Shown: positions 8,726 to 16,530 of the stretch, in pieces
Layout of the letters: every line of letters begins with the position of its first letter
Numbering within the stretch: the first letter of the stretch is position 1
Assembly (NCBI GenBank): GCA_019411365.1
Contig: DXQT01000036.1
Coordinates: 1 to 27,342 of the forward strand
DNA length: 27,342 bases
Direction: 5' to 3'
Source: Roseburia sp.
GTDB taxonomy: Bacteria > Bacillota_A > Clostridia > Lachnospirales > Lachnospiraceae
Notes under the pieces: model-generated
What the model saw: only the letters and a program-made list of their open reading frames with translations
The model's database searches: none
What the model was told of the DNA's origin: nothing
Made by a program: the position numbers and the translations under genes

Positions 8726-9802
8726 TCAGATAATGACTCCGCCGCCGGCAATGTAATCTCCATCATAAAGTACAACTGCCTGTCCCGGTGTCACTGCGCG
8801 TACCGGTTCTTCAAACACACAATGGATCTGATCTTCTCCGGTACGTGTCACTTTACACATACTTCCACTGTGGGAGTAGCGGATTTTTGCCTTTAACTTC
8901 ACTTCGCCTTCAATGTCTGGGATCGACATGAAGTTCACATGATCCGCGTACAGTTCTGTCGTAAACACATCCTCATTCGAACCTAATACAACCTCATTTG
9001 TCTCCGGGCGGATCTCTGTCACAAACACCGGGTAACCAAGTGCAATTCCAAGACCTTTTCTCTGTCCTACCGTGTAATGTGTGATTCCTTTATGTCTGCC
9101 AAGTATTTTCCCATCTTTGGATACAAAATTTCCAGGTGGTGGTACAAGATTTCCACACTCTTTATCAATAAATCCTGCATAATCATCATCTTGAATAAAG
9201 CAAATCTCCATACTGTCCTTTTTGTGTGCAACCATCAGCCCGATTTCTTCTGCAATCTGGCGGATTTCGTCCTTATGGTAATCTCCGACCGGCATGAGTG
9301 TTCTCGATAACTGTGCCTGTGTCAGATTGTAAAGCGCATAAGTCTGGTCTTTTGCGGCTGTGACAGAATTTTTGATTGCATAGCGGCCATTTGGAAGCTG
9401 CTCAATTCTTGCGTAGTGTCCGGTTGCAATGTAATCTGCACCAATAGCAAGGCTCCGATCTAATAATGCCTCCCACTTCACATAGCGGTTACATGCGATA
9501 CATGGATTCGGTGTTCTTCCCTTCAGATATTCTGCTGTAAAATAATCCATGACATTCTTTTTGAATTCCTGCTTAAAATTCATGACGTAATACGGAATTT
9601 CCAGACGGTCTGCCACTCTTCGTGCATCATCAACAGCACTGAGTCCACAGCAGCCACCATTTTTTTCCTGTGTAAATTCATCCTCGTCCTGCCAGATCTG
9701 CATAGTGACACCGATCACATCGTACCCTTGCTTCTTTAATAAATATGCTGCAACGGAAGAATCCACGCCTCCCGACATTCCTACTACTACTTTTTTTGCC
9801 AT
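8726..9802 (-). CDS. mnmA: tRNA-specific 2-thiouridylase MnmA
   Basis: This cytoplasmic enzyme uses ATP and persulfide sulfur to thiolate U34 of the tRNAs for Lys, Glu and Gln. At 358 aa it is of usual length. The ATP-binding PP-loop GMSGGVDSS is at residues 8-16. The catalytic Cys pair is C101 in GRTPNPCIACNRYVKW and C201 in MEICFIQDDD. ATGHYAR and KDQTYALYNL are further family blocks, and a C-terminal beta domain carries VRAVTPGQAVVLYDGD. An NGGCCGL segment at 48-54 is an extra Cys pair. The start has AGAGG at normal spacing. It follows the FliD-like gene and that gene's terminator. Confidence 0.97.
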   Translation of the reverse strand: MAKKVVVGMSGGVDSSVAAYLLKKQGYDVIGVTMQIWQDEDEFTQEKNGGCCGLSAVDDARRVADRLEIPYYVMNFKQEFKKNVMDYFTAEYLKGRTPNPCIACNRYVKWEALLDRSLAIGADYIATGHYARIEQLPNGRYAIKNSVTAAKDQTYALYNLTQAQLSRTLMPVGDYHKDEIRQIAEEIGLMVAHKKDSMEICFIQDDDYAGFIDKECGNLVPPPGNFVSKDGKILGRHKGITHYTVGQRKGLGIALGYPVFVTEIRPETNEVVLGSNEDVFTTELYADHVNFMSIPDIEGEVKLKAKIRYSHSGSMCKVTRTGEDQIHCVFEEPVRAVTPGQAVVLYDGDYIAGGGVII

Positions 9803-9831
9803 AGTTTACCTCTTTTCCCGCCATAAAAAAA

Positions 9832-9865
9832 TTATGAGAAACCCATTTTTATGAGCTTCTCATAA
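9832..9865 (-). terminator. Probable terminator of the FliD-like gene
   Basis: Read on the minus strand, TTATGAGAA pairs with TTCTCATAA across a 16-nt loop, followed by a run of seven T. It lies 31 bp past the stop of the FliD-like gene. The stem is AT-rich, so strength is uncertain. Confidence 0.55.
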
Positions 9866-9896
9866 CATATCATGTCTGTATTTATTTTGCAACCGT

Positions 9897-10679
9897 TTAG
9901 GTTGTGGTATTATAGATCTCACCTGTCGTATAATTGTATGTATACATGCCTGACTTATTGTAAGTATTGGCTTTCTCTGCCTCACTCTTCGCATAACTCT
10001 CGATCATACCTGCCTGAACCGAGGTCTGATAACCAAATCCGCCTGTCGTATGGAACAGGGATTTTACCGTGTTCATATCGGCTTTCTTAAATGATGTCTC
10101 ATCAATGGAAAGCTTATTGTCGGTTCCGATCGTGATTCCGACCTTGCTGAGCATGTTGGAATTTGCCTTTGTCAGATTGACCATGGACTTTGTACTTCTT
10201 AAGATGTTGTTGGTATTGGAATCCCCACCCTCTTTTAACATCTTGTTGTAGCTGTCCACAAAATCACTGACTGCCTTGTAAATCTTGTCTGTATCATACT
10301 CATAAGATACTTTTCCATCTTTATCTGTCGTCTGTTTCTTTGTAAACAGAGATTTATCTCCGTTTGTTCTCAGTGCCTCAGATGCTTTCTTCAAATCATC
10401 TGCAGCGCTCTCGATATTTGCAAGTGTCTTCGAAGAATCTTTGGAAGTCGATGTAGCAGCAGACACAGACGAAGATGATGAATCATCCGATGCCGCCTTT
10501 TTGTAATAAGCCTTCATCAGCTTTGTGTAACTTCCATTCCGGATCGTAGCATAGTCAGAATAATTAATGCCAAGTAAATCTGATGTTCCAAACATTGTAC
10601 TTGTATTCGTCCTTCCTGAATTCAGGCTGGAAAACAGTACGCCGATGGAAGATGAATCATATCCTGAAATTGTTGCCAT
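9897..10679 (-). CDS. Short protein related to the FliD C-terminal region
   Basis: This 260-aa protein probably belongs to the flagellar apparatus or derives from it. The C-terminal half resembles the end of the filament cap protein FliD: the VSDFVDSYNKML helix, ILRSTKSMVNL, then SKVGITIGTDNKLSIDETSFKKA and a VKSLF motif. The N-terminal part (MATISGYDSSSIGVLFSSL) is not recognised. A Ser-rich stretch lies at about 68-85 and there is no signal peptide, as expected for flagellar export. Full FliD proteins are usually 450 aa or longer, so this is a short relative, not the cap itself. The start at 10679 has AAAGGAGTGA 5 nt upstream; the longer TTG/ATG extension to 10703 lacks a good site. No other flagellar gene is adjacent. 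Confidence 0.7.
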   Translation of the reverse strand: MATISGYDSSSIGVLFSSLNSGRTNTSTMFGTSDLLGINYSDYATIRNGSYTKLMKAYYKKAASDDSSSSSVSAATSTSKDSSKTLANIESAADDLKKASEALRTNGDKSLFTKKQTTDKDGKVSYEYDTDKIYKAVSDFVDSYNKMLKEGGDSNTNNILRSTKSMVNLTKANSNMLSKVGITIGTDNKLSIDETSFKKADMNTVKSLFHTTGGFGYQTSVQAGMIESYAKSEAEKANTYNKSGMYTYNYTTGEIYNTTT

Positions 10680-10729
10680 ATTTCTCACTCCTTTGATCAG
10701 CAATCATCTATGTAAAACAATATCGTTGT

Positions 10730-10757
10730 GTAATTATGCATTCTCCCTCATAATTAC
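10730..10757. promoter_or_regulatory. Perfect 9-bp inverted repeat upstream of the FliD-like gene
   Basis: GTAATTATG (10730-10738) and CATAATTAC (10749-10757) are perfect inverted copies around a 10-nt centre, about 50 bp before the FliD-like start. It could be an operator or a leader hairpin. No clear sigma-28 or sigma-A promoter was found. The rest of the gap between 10680 and about 10940 is AT-rich and shows nothing else. Confidence 0.4.
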
Positions 10758-10946
10758 CTTTCTCTTATCATTACATCGTCATTTTAGCTTCATTTTATTA
10801 GTTTTTCAAGGTCATTTCTGTAGTTTTGCACAAAAATTTTTAATTATTCAACAATTGTTCATACTTTATTCACATATTACTGTTACAATAAACTCATAAA
10901 TGAAACGGAAATAAGTTTTTAATACTTGATAAATTTTTTCATAATA

Positions 10947-11020
10947 GCCCAGGCGCCTTTGGTGTCTGGGCACTCCTCATTTCAGAGGTCTTTTCAGATG
11001 GCAGAATGCCATCTGTTTTT
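10947..11020 (+). ncRNA. Candidate plus-strand small RNA ending in a terminator
   Basis: Three consecutive stem-loops are present. An 11-bp stem with G-U pairs is at 10947-10957/10961-10971 around a TTT loop. A short CCTC/GAGG stem is in the middle. A perfect 9-bp stem CAGATGGCA/TGCCATCTG at 10995-11015 is followed by T5 and AT-rich sequence. The T-tract is oriented for plus-strand transcription although ung and the FliD-like gene are on the minus strand. No convincing promoter was found, so the 5' end is unknown. It may instead only insulate ung from the next gene. Confidence 0.35.
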
Positions 11021-11696
11021 ATATATTCTCAATCTGCCAGTCAATTGGTTCCACACCATTCACCTGCAAAAATTCATTCGCCCTGCTGAAATGCCTGCAT
11101 CCGAAAAATCCCCGGTACGCAGACAGTGGGCTTGGATGCGGTGCTGTCAAAATCAGATGCTTTGGATTGGTCAGCATCGGAATTTTGCTCTGTGCCGGTC
11201 TTCCCCACAGCATGTATACAATCGGTCTGTCCTGTGCATTCACAGCCTGGATGATTGCATCTGTAAACTGTTCCCAGCCATGTCCCTGATGGGAGTTTGC
11301 CTGATGTGCACGCACAGTCAGTACTGTATTTAACAAAAGCACACCCTGATCTGCCCATTTTTTCAGATATCCATTATTCGGGATATAACAGCCGAGATCA
11401 TCATGCAGTTCCTTATAGATATTCTGTAAGGAAGGCGGTATTTCTTTCTGCTCCGGTAATACGGAAAAAGATAATCCGTGCGCCTGATTTACATTATGAT
11501 ATGGATCCTGCCCAAGCAAAAGCACTTTCACCTTGCTTAACGGTGTAAAATGCATCGCATTAAAAATATCGTCCGCCGGTGGATAAATCACCGTTTTACT
11601 GTATTCATCGCGGACAAACTGATATAACTCTTTATAATATGGCTTTTTGAATTCCCCCTGGATCTCATCCAGCCAGTCATTTGTGATCATTGACAT
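11019..11696 (-). CDS. ung: Uracil-DNA glycosylase (family 1)
   Basis: This enzyme removes uracil from DNA as the first step of base excision repair. It is a family 1 enzyme of 225 aa, the normal length. The water-activating motif GQDPYHNVNQAHGLSFSV places the catalytic Asp at residue 64. PPSLQNIYKE, the GVLLLNTVLTVR block and the DNA-intercalation motif APHPSPLSAYRGFFGC with the catalytic His are all intact. The start has GAAGG upstream. It follows hisF by 75 nt and could share its transcript, but no functional link to histidine synthesis is expected. Confidence 0.98.
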   Translation of the reverse strand: MSMITNDWLDEIQGEFKKPYYKELYQFVRDEYSKTVIYPPADDIFNAMHFTPLSKVKVLLLGQDPYHNVNQAHGLSFSVLPEQKEIPPSLQNIYKELHDDLGCYIPNNGYLKKWADQGVLLLNTVLTVRAHQANSHQGHGWEQFTDAIIQAVNAQDRPIVYMLWGRPAQSKIPMLTNPKHLILTAPHPSPLSAYRGFFGCRHFSRANEFLQVNGVEPIDWQIENI

Positions 11697-11771
11697 TTTT
11701 GTTACCTTCTTAGAATTTCTCCTGTACTGCTACCTTTTTCCGGAACATCCAGCCGGCTGTTGTCTGATGTT

Positions 11772-12533
11772 TCAACGCCGCACCGGAACACCGCGGCCTG
11801 CAAGATAATCTTTCAGATCAGCTATTTCCAGCTCTTTATAATGGAACAGAGAAGCTGCTAGTGCTGCGTCTGCTTTTCCTTCCGTCAGCGCATCATAAAA
11901 ATGCTCTTTTGTTCCGGCTCCACCGGATGCGATTACCGGAATGGATACATTTTCAGCGATCATTCTGGTGAGTTCCAGATCATAACCGGCTTTTGTGCCA
12001 TCACAGTCCATGCTGGTCAGCAAAATCTCACCCGCACCCAGTCTGTCTGCTTTCATCGCCCATTCAACAGCATCCATGCCAACATCGATACGACCGCCAT
12101 TTTTATAAATATTCCAACCGGAACCATCTTCTCTTCGTCTTGCATCAATGGCTACAACCACACACTGACTTCCAAATTTATCTGCGGCCTCACTGATCAG
12201 ATTCGGGTTATTGATGGCAGATGAGTTGATGGAGATCTTATCTGCTCCCTCGCGAAGCAACGCCTTAAAATCATCTACCGTGCGGATTCCTCCACCCACG
12301 GTAAACGGGATAAATACCTTTTCTGCGACCTTCCGCACCATATCGGCCACAGTCTCCCGCGCATCAGACGTTGCTGTGATATCTAAGAAAACCAATTCAT
12401 CTGCTCCTGCTTTATCATACGCTGCCGCAATCTCAACCGGATCACCTGCATCTCTTAAGTTAACAAAATTAACACCTTTTACCACGCGTCCCTGATTTAC
12501 ATCGAGACATGGAATGATTCTTTTTGTAAACAT
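11772..12533 (-). CDS. hisF: Imidazole glycerol phosphate synthase cyclase subunit HisF
   Basis: HisF uses ammonia from HisH to convert PRFAR to imidazole glycerol phosphate and AICAR in histidine biosynthesis. It is a (beta/alpha)8 barrel of 253 aa. The catalytic Asp residues are in [14 protein letters not shown] (D11) and VVAIDARR. The phosphate sites FTVGGGIRT and [12 protein letters not shown] are intact. The start at 12533 is chosen because AGGAGG lies just upstream and it yields the canonical [11 protein letters not shown]; an upstream ATG at 12557 would run back into hisH. The gap to hisH is only about 10 nt. The other his genes are not in the window. Confidence 0.98.
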   Translation of the reverse strand: MFTKRIIPCLDVNQGRVVKGVNFVNLRDAGDPVEIAAAYDKAGADELVFLDITATSDARETVADMVRKVAEKVFIPFTVGGGIRTVDDFKALLREGADKISINSSAINNPNLISEAADKFGSQCVVVAIDARRREDGSGWNIYKNGGRIDVGMDAVEWAMKADRLGAGEILLTSMDCDGTKAGYDLELTRMIAENVSIPVIASGGAGTKEHFYDALTEGKADAALAASLFHYKELEIADLKDYLAGRGVPVRR

Positions 12534-12543
12534 TGACGTCCTC

Positions 12544-13149
12544 CTACAATTGTGCAAAGTTAGAAAGTATCTGTAATCCTACTGTTCCACTTTTTTCCGG
12601 ATGGAACTGGCATGCAAAAATATTATCTTTCTCCACAGACGCATGGATATGTGTGCTGTAATCGATGGTTGCTTTGACAATTGCCTCTTCTCTGGCTTTT
12701 AAATAATAGGAATGGACAAAATAAACAAACGGACTGCCTTCCAGATTTTGAAACAGTCTTCCATTGTTCTGCAGATTCAGCGAATTCCATCCAATATTTG
12801 GAATTTTCAGTCCTTCCTGTTCTGGGATTCGAAGGATTTCTCCATCCAACAGATGTAACCCTTCCACTCCCTCAGACTCTTCACTTCCTTCAAACAAAAG
12901 CTGTAATCCAAGACATATTCCCAAAAATGGTTTCTGTTCTGCCGCCACTTCACGAATGACCTTGTCAAGTTCAAACTTCCTCAGCTGGCTCATGGCATCT
13001 CCGAAGGATCCAACACCCGGAAGGATCACCTTGTCTGCCTTTTTGATCTCATGAAAATCTCTTGTGATCACGCACTCCTGCCCCAGAAACTGTAACGCCT
13101 TTTCTACACTTTTTAAATTTCCTGCATCATAATCAATGATTGCTATCAT
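12544..13149 (-). CDS. hisH: Imidazole glycerol phosphate synthase glutaminase subunit HisH
   Basis: HisH is the class I glutamine amidotransferase that produces ammonia for HisF. It has 201 aa, the normal length. The nucleophile Cys79 is in [17 protein letters not shown], and His183 and Glu185 are in CQFHPEKSG, so the triad is complete. The oxyanion region [11 protein letters not shown] is present. Its start codon overlaps the stop of the upstream 488-aa membrane protein by 4 nt, and hisF follows at once, so the three genes are translationally coupled. Confidence 0.98.
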   Translation of the reverse strand: MIAIIDYDAGNLKSVEKALQFLGQECVITRDFHEIKKADKVILPGVGSFGDAMSQLRKFELDKVIREVAAEQKPFLGICLGLQLLFEGSEESEGVEGLHLLDGEILRIPEQEGLKIPNIGWNSLNLQNNGRLFQNLEGSPFVYFVHSYYLKAREEAIVKATIDYSTHIHASVEKDNIFACQFHPEKSGTVGLQILSNFAQL

Positions 13150-14612
13150 TCTGTCACCTCTGATAAGCCTGCCTTCTCTAATACTTTATAAATTTCTCTG
13201 GAATAAGTCTCTTTATTGGACAGTGCATACATGGTTCTTGCATCCTCTGCTGTCAATCCAAAATCCTGCTGTAATGCTGTCTCTGCTGCACTTTCAATCT
13301 TATCAAACTCGCCCCTGCATCCATAAGTCTCTGCATCCTGCAGATACCTGTCATATCGCTGCACCGTGCGGATCAGAGAATCCAGAGCCATATCGTAAAC
13401 CTCTGCATCCATCATGCTCTCGTAAGCTTCATACTCTGCTGAAACCATAGCTGTAATACGATATTTTTCATAGGTATCCGTGTCTTTTTCCTTTACTTTC
13501 TCCCCTGCCACAGCCTGAAAAGCATCTGAATATCTTCCTTCTGCAAATGCCTGGTCTGCATCTGCAAAACTGTTTGAATATCCAAGTAAATGTGTGCCTG
13601 CCAGAACAAGTACCAGAATGGATGCTGCCATCACAAAAACGAGGATCACCGGCACTTTTGGAAGCGGCGGTGTGTTATCCGGTTCTGCCGGTGGCTTTGG
13701 TTTCTTCTCTTTCTTTGGTTTTACTTTTTTCTCTTTCGGCTGCTTTGGTGCTTTTTCTTTCTTCTTTTTCTCTTTTTTCTTTTTTTCTTTCCCGCCCTTC
13801 TTATCACCGTCCGAAGAACCTTCTAACTCTTTTAAGATGTCCATATCATCCATAGACATCTCAGTAACAGCAGGTTCTGCCTGCATTCCGGAAATTTCTT
13901 CCTCATCTGGTTCATCATCACCGAACAGTAACTTGGACAGCTTTGCCAGAAATCCCTGTTTCTTTGGCTTCTTTTCTTCTTTTACCTCGTCATCCGGCTG
14001 CACTTCTGCTTTTGCATTGTCTGCCTCCGGTATTTCGGAATCTTCGCCTGTTCCACTCAGAATCCTCATTAATTCATCATCTTCATCTGATACCGCTTTT
14101 TCGTTTTCTGTTTCCGGATTATCCAGTCCAAAATCATCAATTCCGATATCATCGATTGCCAGATCATCAATTCCATCCTCACTGGCATCCTCATCATTTT
14201 TTACTTCGGCAGTATCCTCTTTCTGCTCTGCTGTTTTCTCCACTGCCGATGCTGCCATCTCTGCTGTATCATTTGCTGCTTCCTGATTCACGCTCTCCAT
14301 GATCTGGTCAATATCATCAAGCATCGGCTGTGTTGCTTTTGTCACACCCTGTGAACTTTCGTCCCTGTCTAATTCCTGCTCGAACTGTTTTAAAAATTCA
14401 TCGGGATCATTATCTTTCCGGAGTTCCTGTTCAAACTGATCCATAAACAGATCATTGGAATCCGGAATATCAATTGTCTCTCTTGTACTCTTCTGTGGCA
14501 TTTGTTCTTTACTCTCAATTTCTTCTGGATTTACAGGATCACTGTCATTTAAATCAGATCTGCCATCGACGGCATTTAATAACTGATCCAGGTAATTTTC
14601 TGATTCATTCAT
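13146..14612 (-). CDS. Single-pass membrane protein with acidic and Lys-rich cytoplasmic regions
   Basis: The function of this 488-aa protein is not recognised. Residues 1-260 are strongly acidic and probably disordered, with a duplicated QFEQEL-type motif at about 57-84 and a short DD-rich repeat at 149-165 (IDD, IDDIGIDDFG). Residues 271-307 are extremely Lys-rich. A membrane helix lies at about 319-344. The remaining 140 residues, outside the membrane, are helical and TPR-like (ADQAFAEGRYSDAFQAV, then EVYDMALDSLIRTVQRYD). AGGAG precedes the ATG, and a TATAAT at 14667-14672 may be a -10 box. It overlaps hisH by 4 nt. The sharp segregation of charges is the chief feature. Confidence 0.8.
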   Translation of the reverse strand: MNESENYLDQLLNAVDGRSDLNDSDPVNPEEIESKEQMPQKSTRETIDIPDSNDLFMDQFEQELRKDNDPDEFLKQFEQELDRDESSQGVTKATQPMLDDIDQIMESVNQEAANDTAEMAASAVEKTAEQKEDTAEVKNDEDASEDGIDDLAIDDIGIDDFGLDNPETENEKAVSDEDDELMRILSGTGEDSEIPEADNAKAEVQPDDEVKEEKKPKKQGFLAKLSKLLFGDDEPDEEEISGMQAEPAVTEMSMDDMDILKELEGSSDGDKKGGKEKKKKEKKKKEKAPKQPKEKKVKPKKEKKPKPPAEPDNTPPLPKVPVILVFVMAASILVLVLAGTHLLGYSNSFADADQAFAEGRYSDAFQAVAGEKVKEKDTDTYEKYRITAMVSAEYEAYESMMDAEVYDMALDSLIRTVQRYDRYLQDAETYGCRGEFDKIESAAETALQQDFGLTAEDARTMYALSNKETYSREIYKVLEKAGLSEVTE

Positions 14613-14680
14613 GGTAATATTCTCCTGCTATTGATTTCTTTGTAACTATCATATATTTATTTTTCGATTATAGTAAATCA

Positions 14681-14709
14681 GGGATGTGAAAAAACTCACA
14701 CCCCTTTTT
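14681..14709 (+). terminator. Hairpin with T-tract between cheV and the 488-aa protein gene
   Basis: GGGATGTGA pairs with TCACACCCC (one mismatch), followed by T5 in the plus direction. On the minus strand, the direction of cheV, it lacks a T-tract, so its value as a cheV terminator is doubtful. It shares the GTGAAAAAACT core with the exoA terminator at 4198-4243. Confidence 0.35.
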
Positions 14710-14714
14710 CTGAC

Positions 14715-15620
14715 TTAATCTACGCTCTTATCGATCAGATTGTCAATTGCCTCTACCAGCATACCGATCTCCGGCTTTGTCAACTGGGCATCTGCTCCTA
14801 ACTGTTCTCCCTTTTTGCGCATCTCCTCATTCACAAGAGATGAAAAAATAATAAGTGGTATCTTCTTGATCTCATCATCTGATTTGCAGAGTTTTGTCAA
14901 TCTGTGTCCATCCATGAGAGGCATCTCAATATCTGTGATGATACAGTGTACGTCCTGACGGACTGTTCCTTTATTCTTGAACTCAGTCAGCTTATCCCAC
15001 GCCTCCTGTCCGTTCATTGTCATGATCAGATTCGTGTATCCTGATTTTTTCAGACACTCTGAGATCATTTTTCCAAGCAGTGGGGAATCCTCTGCAATGA
15101 GGATTGGAGAATCGCTTCTGTCTCTGGCTGTTCTCTCCTCCACATCTGATACTTTCAGTCCGGTTTCCGGGCTGATGTCCGTAACTATCTTTTCAAAATC
15201 AAGGATCACCACTAATTTTCCTTCCAGCTTGATAACCCCTGTTGCAGCACTCTTATCTTCCGTGTTGATCGTAGAATCCGGTTTAATGATGTCCTCCCAT
15301 GATACTCTGTGGATACCGATCACTTCATCTACATGGAATGCAATGTTTAATTTATTAAAGTTTGTGATAATGAATAAGCCCTTTTTCTCGGATGGTTCCA
15401 TTCCCAGACACTTTTTCAGGTCAATAACCGTCATCATCGTATCACGCGGCATAAAAATTCCTTCCACACAAGGATGTGCATTTGGAACCGGTGTTACCTG
15501 CTGATAGGTAAGGATCTCTCTGATCTTTGCCACGTTGATTCCATAATAATTGTCACCTAACGTAAATTCAAGAACTTCTAATTCATTTGTACCTGACTCT
15601 AAAAGAATATTTGTATCCAT
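14715..15620 (-). CDS. cheV: Chemotaxis protein CheV (CheW domain plus receiver)
   Basis: CheV couples chemoreceptors to CheA and helps adaptation through phosphorylation of its receiver. It has 301 aa. A CheW domain occupies about 12-155 (VLEFTLGDNYYGINVAKIREI, then VEGIFMPRDTMMTVIDLKK). The receiver domain at about 171-298 has the acidic pair E177/D178, phospho-acceptor D230 in IITDIEMPLMDG, and the Lys in LTKPE. The ribosome site GGGAGG is strong. The gene has its own extended -10 promoter and a long folded leader. It is separate from the chemoreceptor at 261-1970, and no cheA or cheW is present here. Confidence 0.96.
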   Translation of the reverse strand: MDTNILLESGTNELEVLEFTLGDNYYGINVAKIREILTYQQVTPVPNAHPCVEGIFMPRDTMMTVIDLKKCLGMEPSEKKGLFIITNFNKLNIAFHVDEVIGIHRVSWEDIIKPDSTINTEDKSAATGVIKLEGKLVVILDFEKIVTDISPETGLKVSDVEERTARDRSDSPILIAEDSPLLGKMISECLKKSGYTNLIMTMNGQEAWDKLTEFKNKGTVRQDVHCIITDIEMPLMDGHRLTKLCKSDDEIKKIPLIIFSSLVNEEMRKKGEQLGADAQLTKPEIGMLVEAIDNLIDKSVD

Positions 15621-15685
15621 TGTGTCTTCCTCCCACGTATATGTTCTCTTGTTTTTAATTTGATTTAATATATGAACCTCAGTCC

Positions 15686-15807
15686 GCAGTGCACGCCAGA
15701 AAAATCAGAGATTTTCCTGGCTGTCGGGCATTCGCCCTATCACTCTCGATATATACAGACCTCACCATGCAAACATGTCCGGTCTGTATATGCTCGATTG
15801 GCACTGC
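15686..15807 (-). promoter_or_regulatory. Multi-branched structured leader of cheV
   Basis: An outer pair GCAGTGC (15686-15692) with GCACTGC (15801-15807) encloses three stems. A roughly 12-bp stem lies at 15695-15721, a short GGGC/GCCC hairpin at 15726-15737, and a stem of at least 11 bp joins 15751-15761 to 15781-15791 (ATATACAGACC with GGTCTGTATAT), capped by a CATG-CAAA-CATG hairpin. The whole lies between a good promoter and the cheV ribosome site, so it is transcribed as 5' leader. It matches no riboswitch family I can name. The pairing is seen; regulation is inferred. Confidence 0.6.
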
Positions 15808-15822
15808 TCATTGCTTACGCAC

Positions 15823-15852
15823 ATTATATCATAACTCTTCCTGTTTTTACAA
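15823..15852 (-). promoter_or_regulatory. Extended -10 promoter of cheV
   Basis: On the minus strand, TTGTAA (15847-15852), an 18-nt spacer and a perfect TATAAT (15823-15828) preceded by TGA form an extended -10 promoter. It begins at the stop codon of the upstream lipoprotein gene. Transcription should begin near 15816, giving a leader of roughly 195 nt. Confidence 0.65.
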
Positions 15853-16530
15853 TTTTATTTCATAAGTTGTGTCATCTCTTGTCACATGGAGCACAATATC
15901 AGAAACTTCTGTCACGGAATCCGGTATCTCAAATAAAAGAACCGCTGATTTTGTCTCTCCTGCCGGGATCTCATCATCATAAGTTGAAAAATCCGTTGTC
16001 ATGATCGTTGTATAAGCAGAAACCTGCGTACTCTCTGCTCCATCAGCAGAATAATCCGCTGTAAACTTTACCTTTGAAGTGAGATTATCCAGAGTAATAC
16101 CCTCTTCTGTAGGATTGGTCATATCGATTTCAAGTACCATAAACTGTTTTCCATTCGAGGCTCTTACATCAAGCACATCCGACTCTGTATAGTTTCCGGC
16201 AAGGCTTACTCCTCCATAGGCAACTTCCAGTCCATCCGCTCCAAATACATCCTCCAGCGTATTTCCGGCTGGTGTCTCATCCATTATTTCTGTGCCATCC
16301 ACACTCTCACTGCCTGTGACAGTCTCTTCCGGCTCTGTTTCTTCCGCGCTCTGATCCACATAGACCAGACCATCCTTCTGATATGAATTATGCTTGGAAA
16401 CAACATGTACTGCATAATTGACGATCTGACTTTCCTCTGCCTCTGTGAGATCATATGCTTTCGTTCCACATCCTGTCAGCAAAAGCATACCTGTCAGACA
16501 TAAGATTCCTTCTATCTTTTTTCTTCTCAT
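15847..16530 (-). CDS. Lipoprotein with DUF4352-like C-terminal domain
   Basis: This is an exported lipoprotein of 227 aa. The signal peptide ends in LLTGC with the anchored Cys at residue 21. A helical segment (EAEESQIVNYAVHVVSKHN) and an acidic Thr/Glu linker follow. The beta-rich domain at about 105-225 has the pattern KQFMVLEIDMTNPTEEGI and ending SAVLLFEIPDSVTEVSDIVLHV, which resembles DUF4352/immunoprotective extracellular domains. Its ATG overlaps the stop of the histidine kinase gene by 4 nt (ATGA), so it is translated with the two-component system. It may therefore be a sensor accessory or a part of the envelope response. The function is not known. Confidence 0.82.
   Translation of the reverse strand: MRRKKIEGILCLTGMLLLTGCGTKAYDLTEAEESQIVNYAVHVVSKHNSYQKDGLVYVDQSAEETEPEETVTGSESVDGTEIMDETPAGNTLEDVFGADGLEVAYGGVSLAGNYTESDVLDVRASNGKQFMVLEIDMTNPTEEGITLDNLTSKVKFTADYSADGAESTQVSAYTTIMTTDFSTYDDEIPAGETKSAVLLFEIPDSVTEVSDIVLHVTRDDTTYEIKL

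Noticed and set aside
10758..10925. Sigma-28 flagellar promoter for the FliD-like gene
   Set aside because: Partial matches (TAAA and CGATAT-like words) are present but never at the proper spacing.
10926..11333. Plus-strand ORF of 135 codons
   Set aside because: Most of it lies antisense to ung, and the first part is the hairpin region; no coding features.
13730..13800. Tandem DNA repeat or CRISPR-like array
   Set aside because: The CTTTTTCTTT-type repetition is just the Lys codon-rich block of the 488-aa protein; no spacer structure.
13594..14286. Ser/Phe-rich plus-strand ORF of 230 codons
   Set aside because: It is the antisense image of the Lys- and Asp/Glu-rich codons of the 488-aa membrane protein; low complexity explains the lack of stops.
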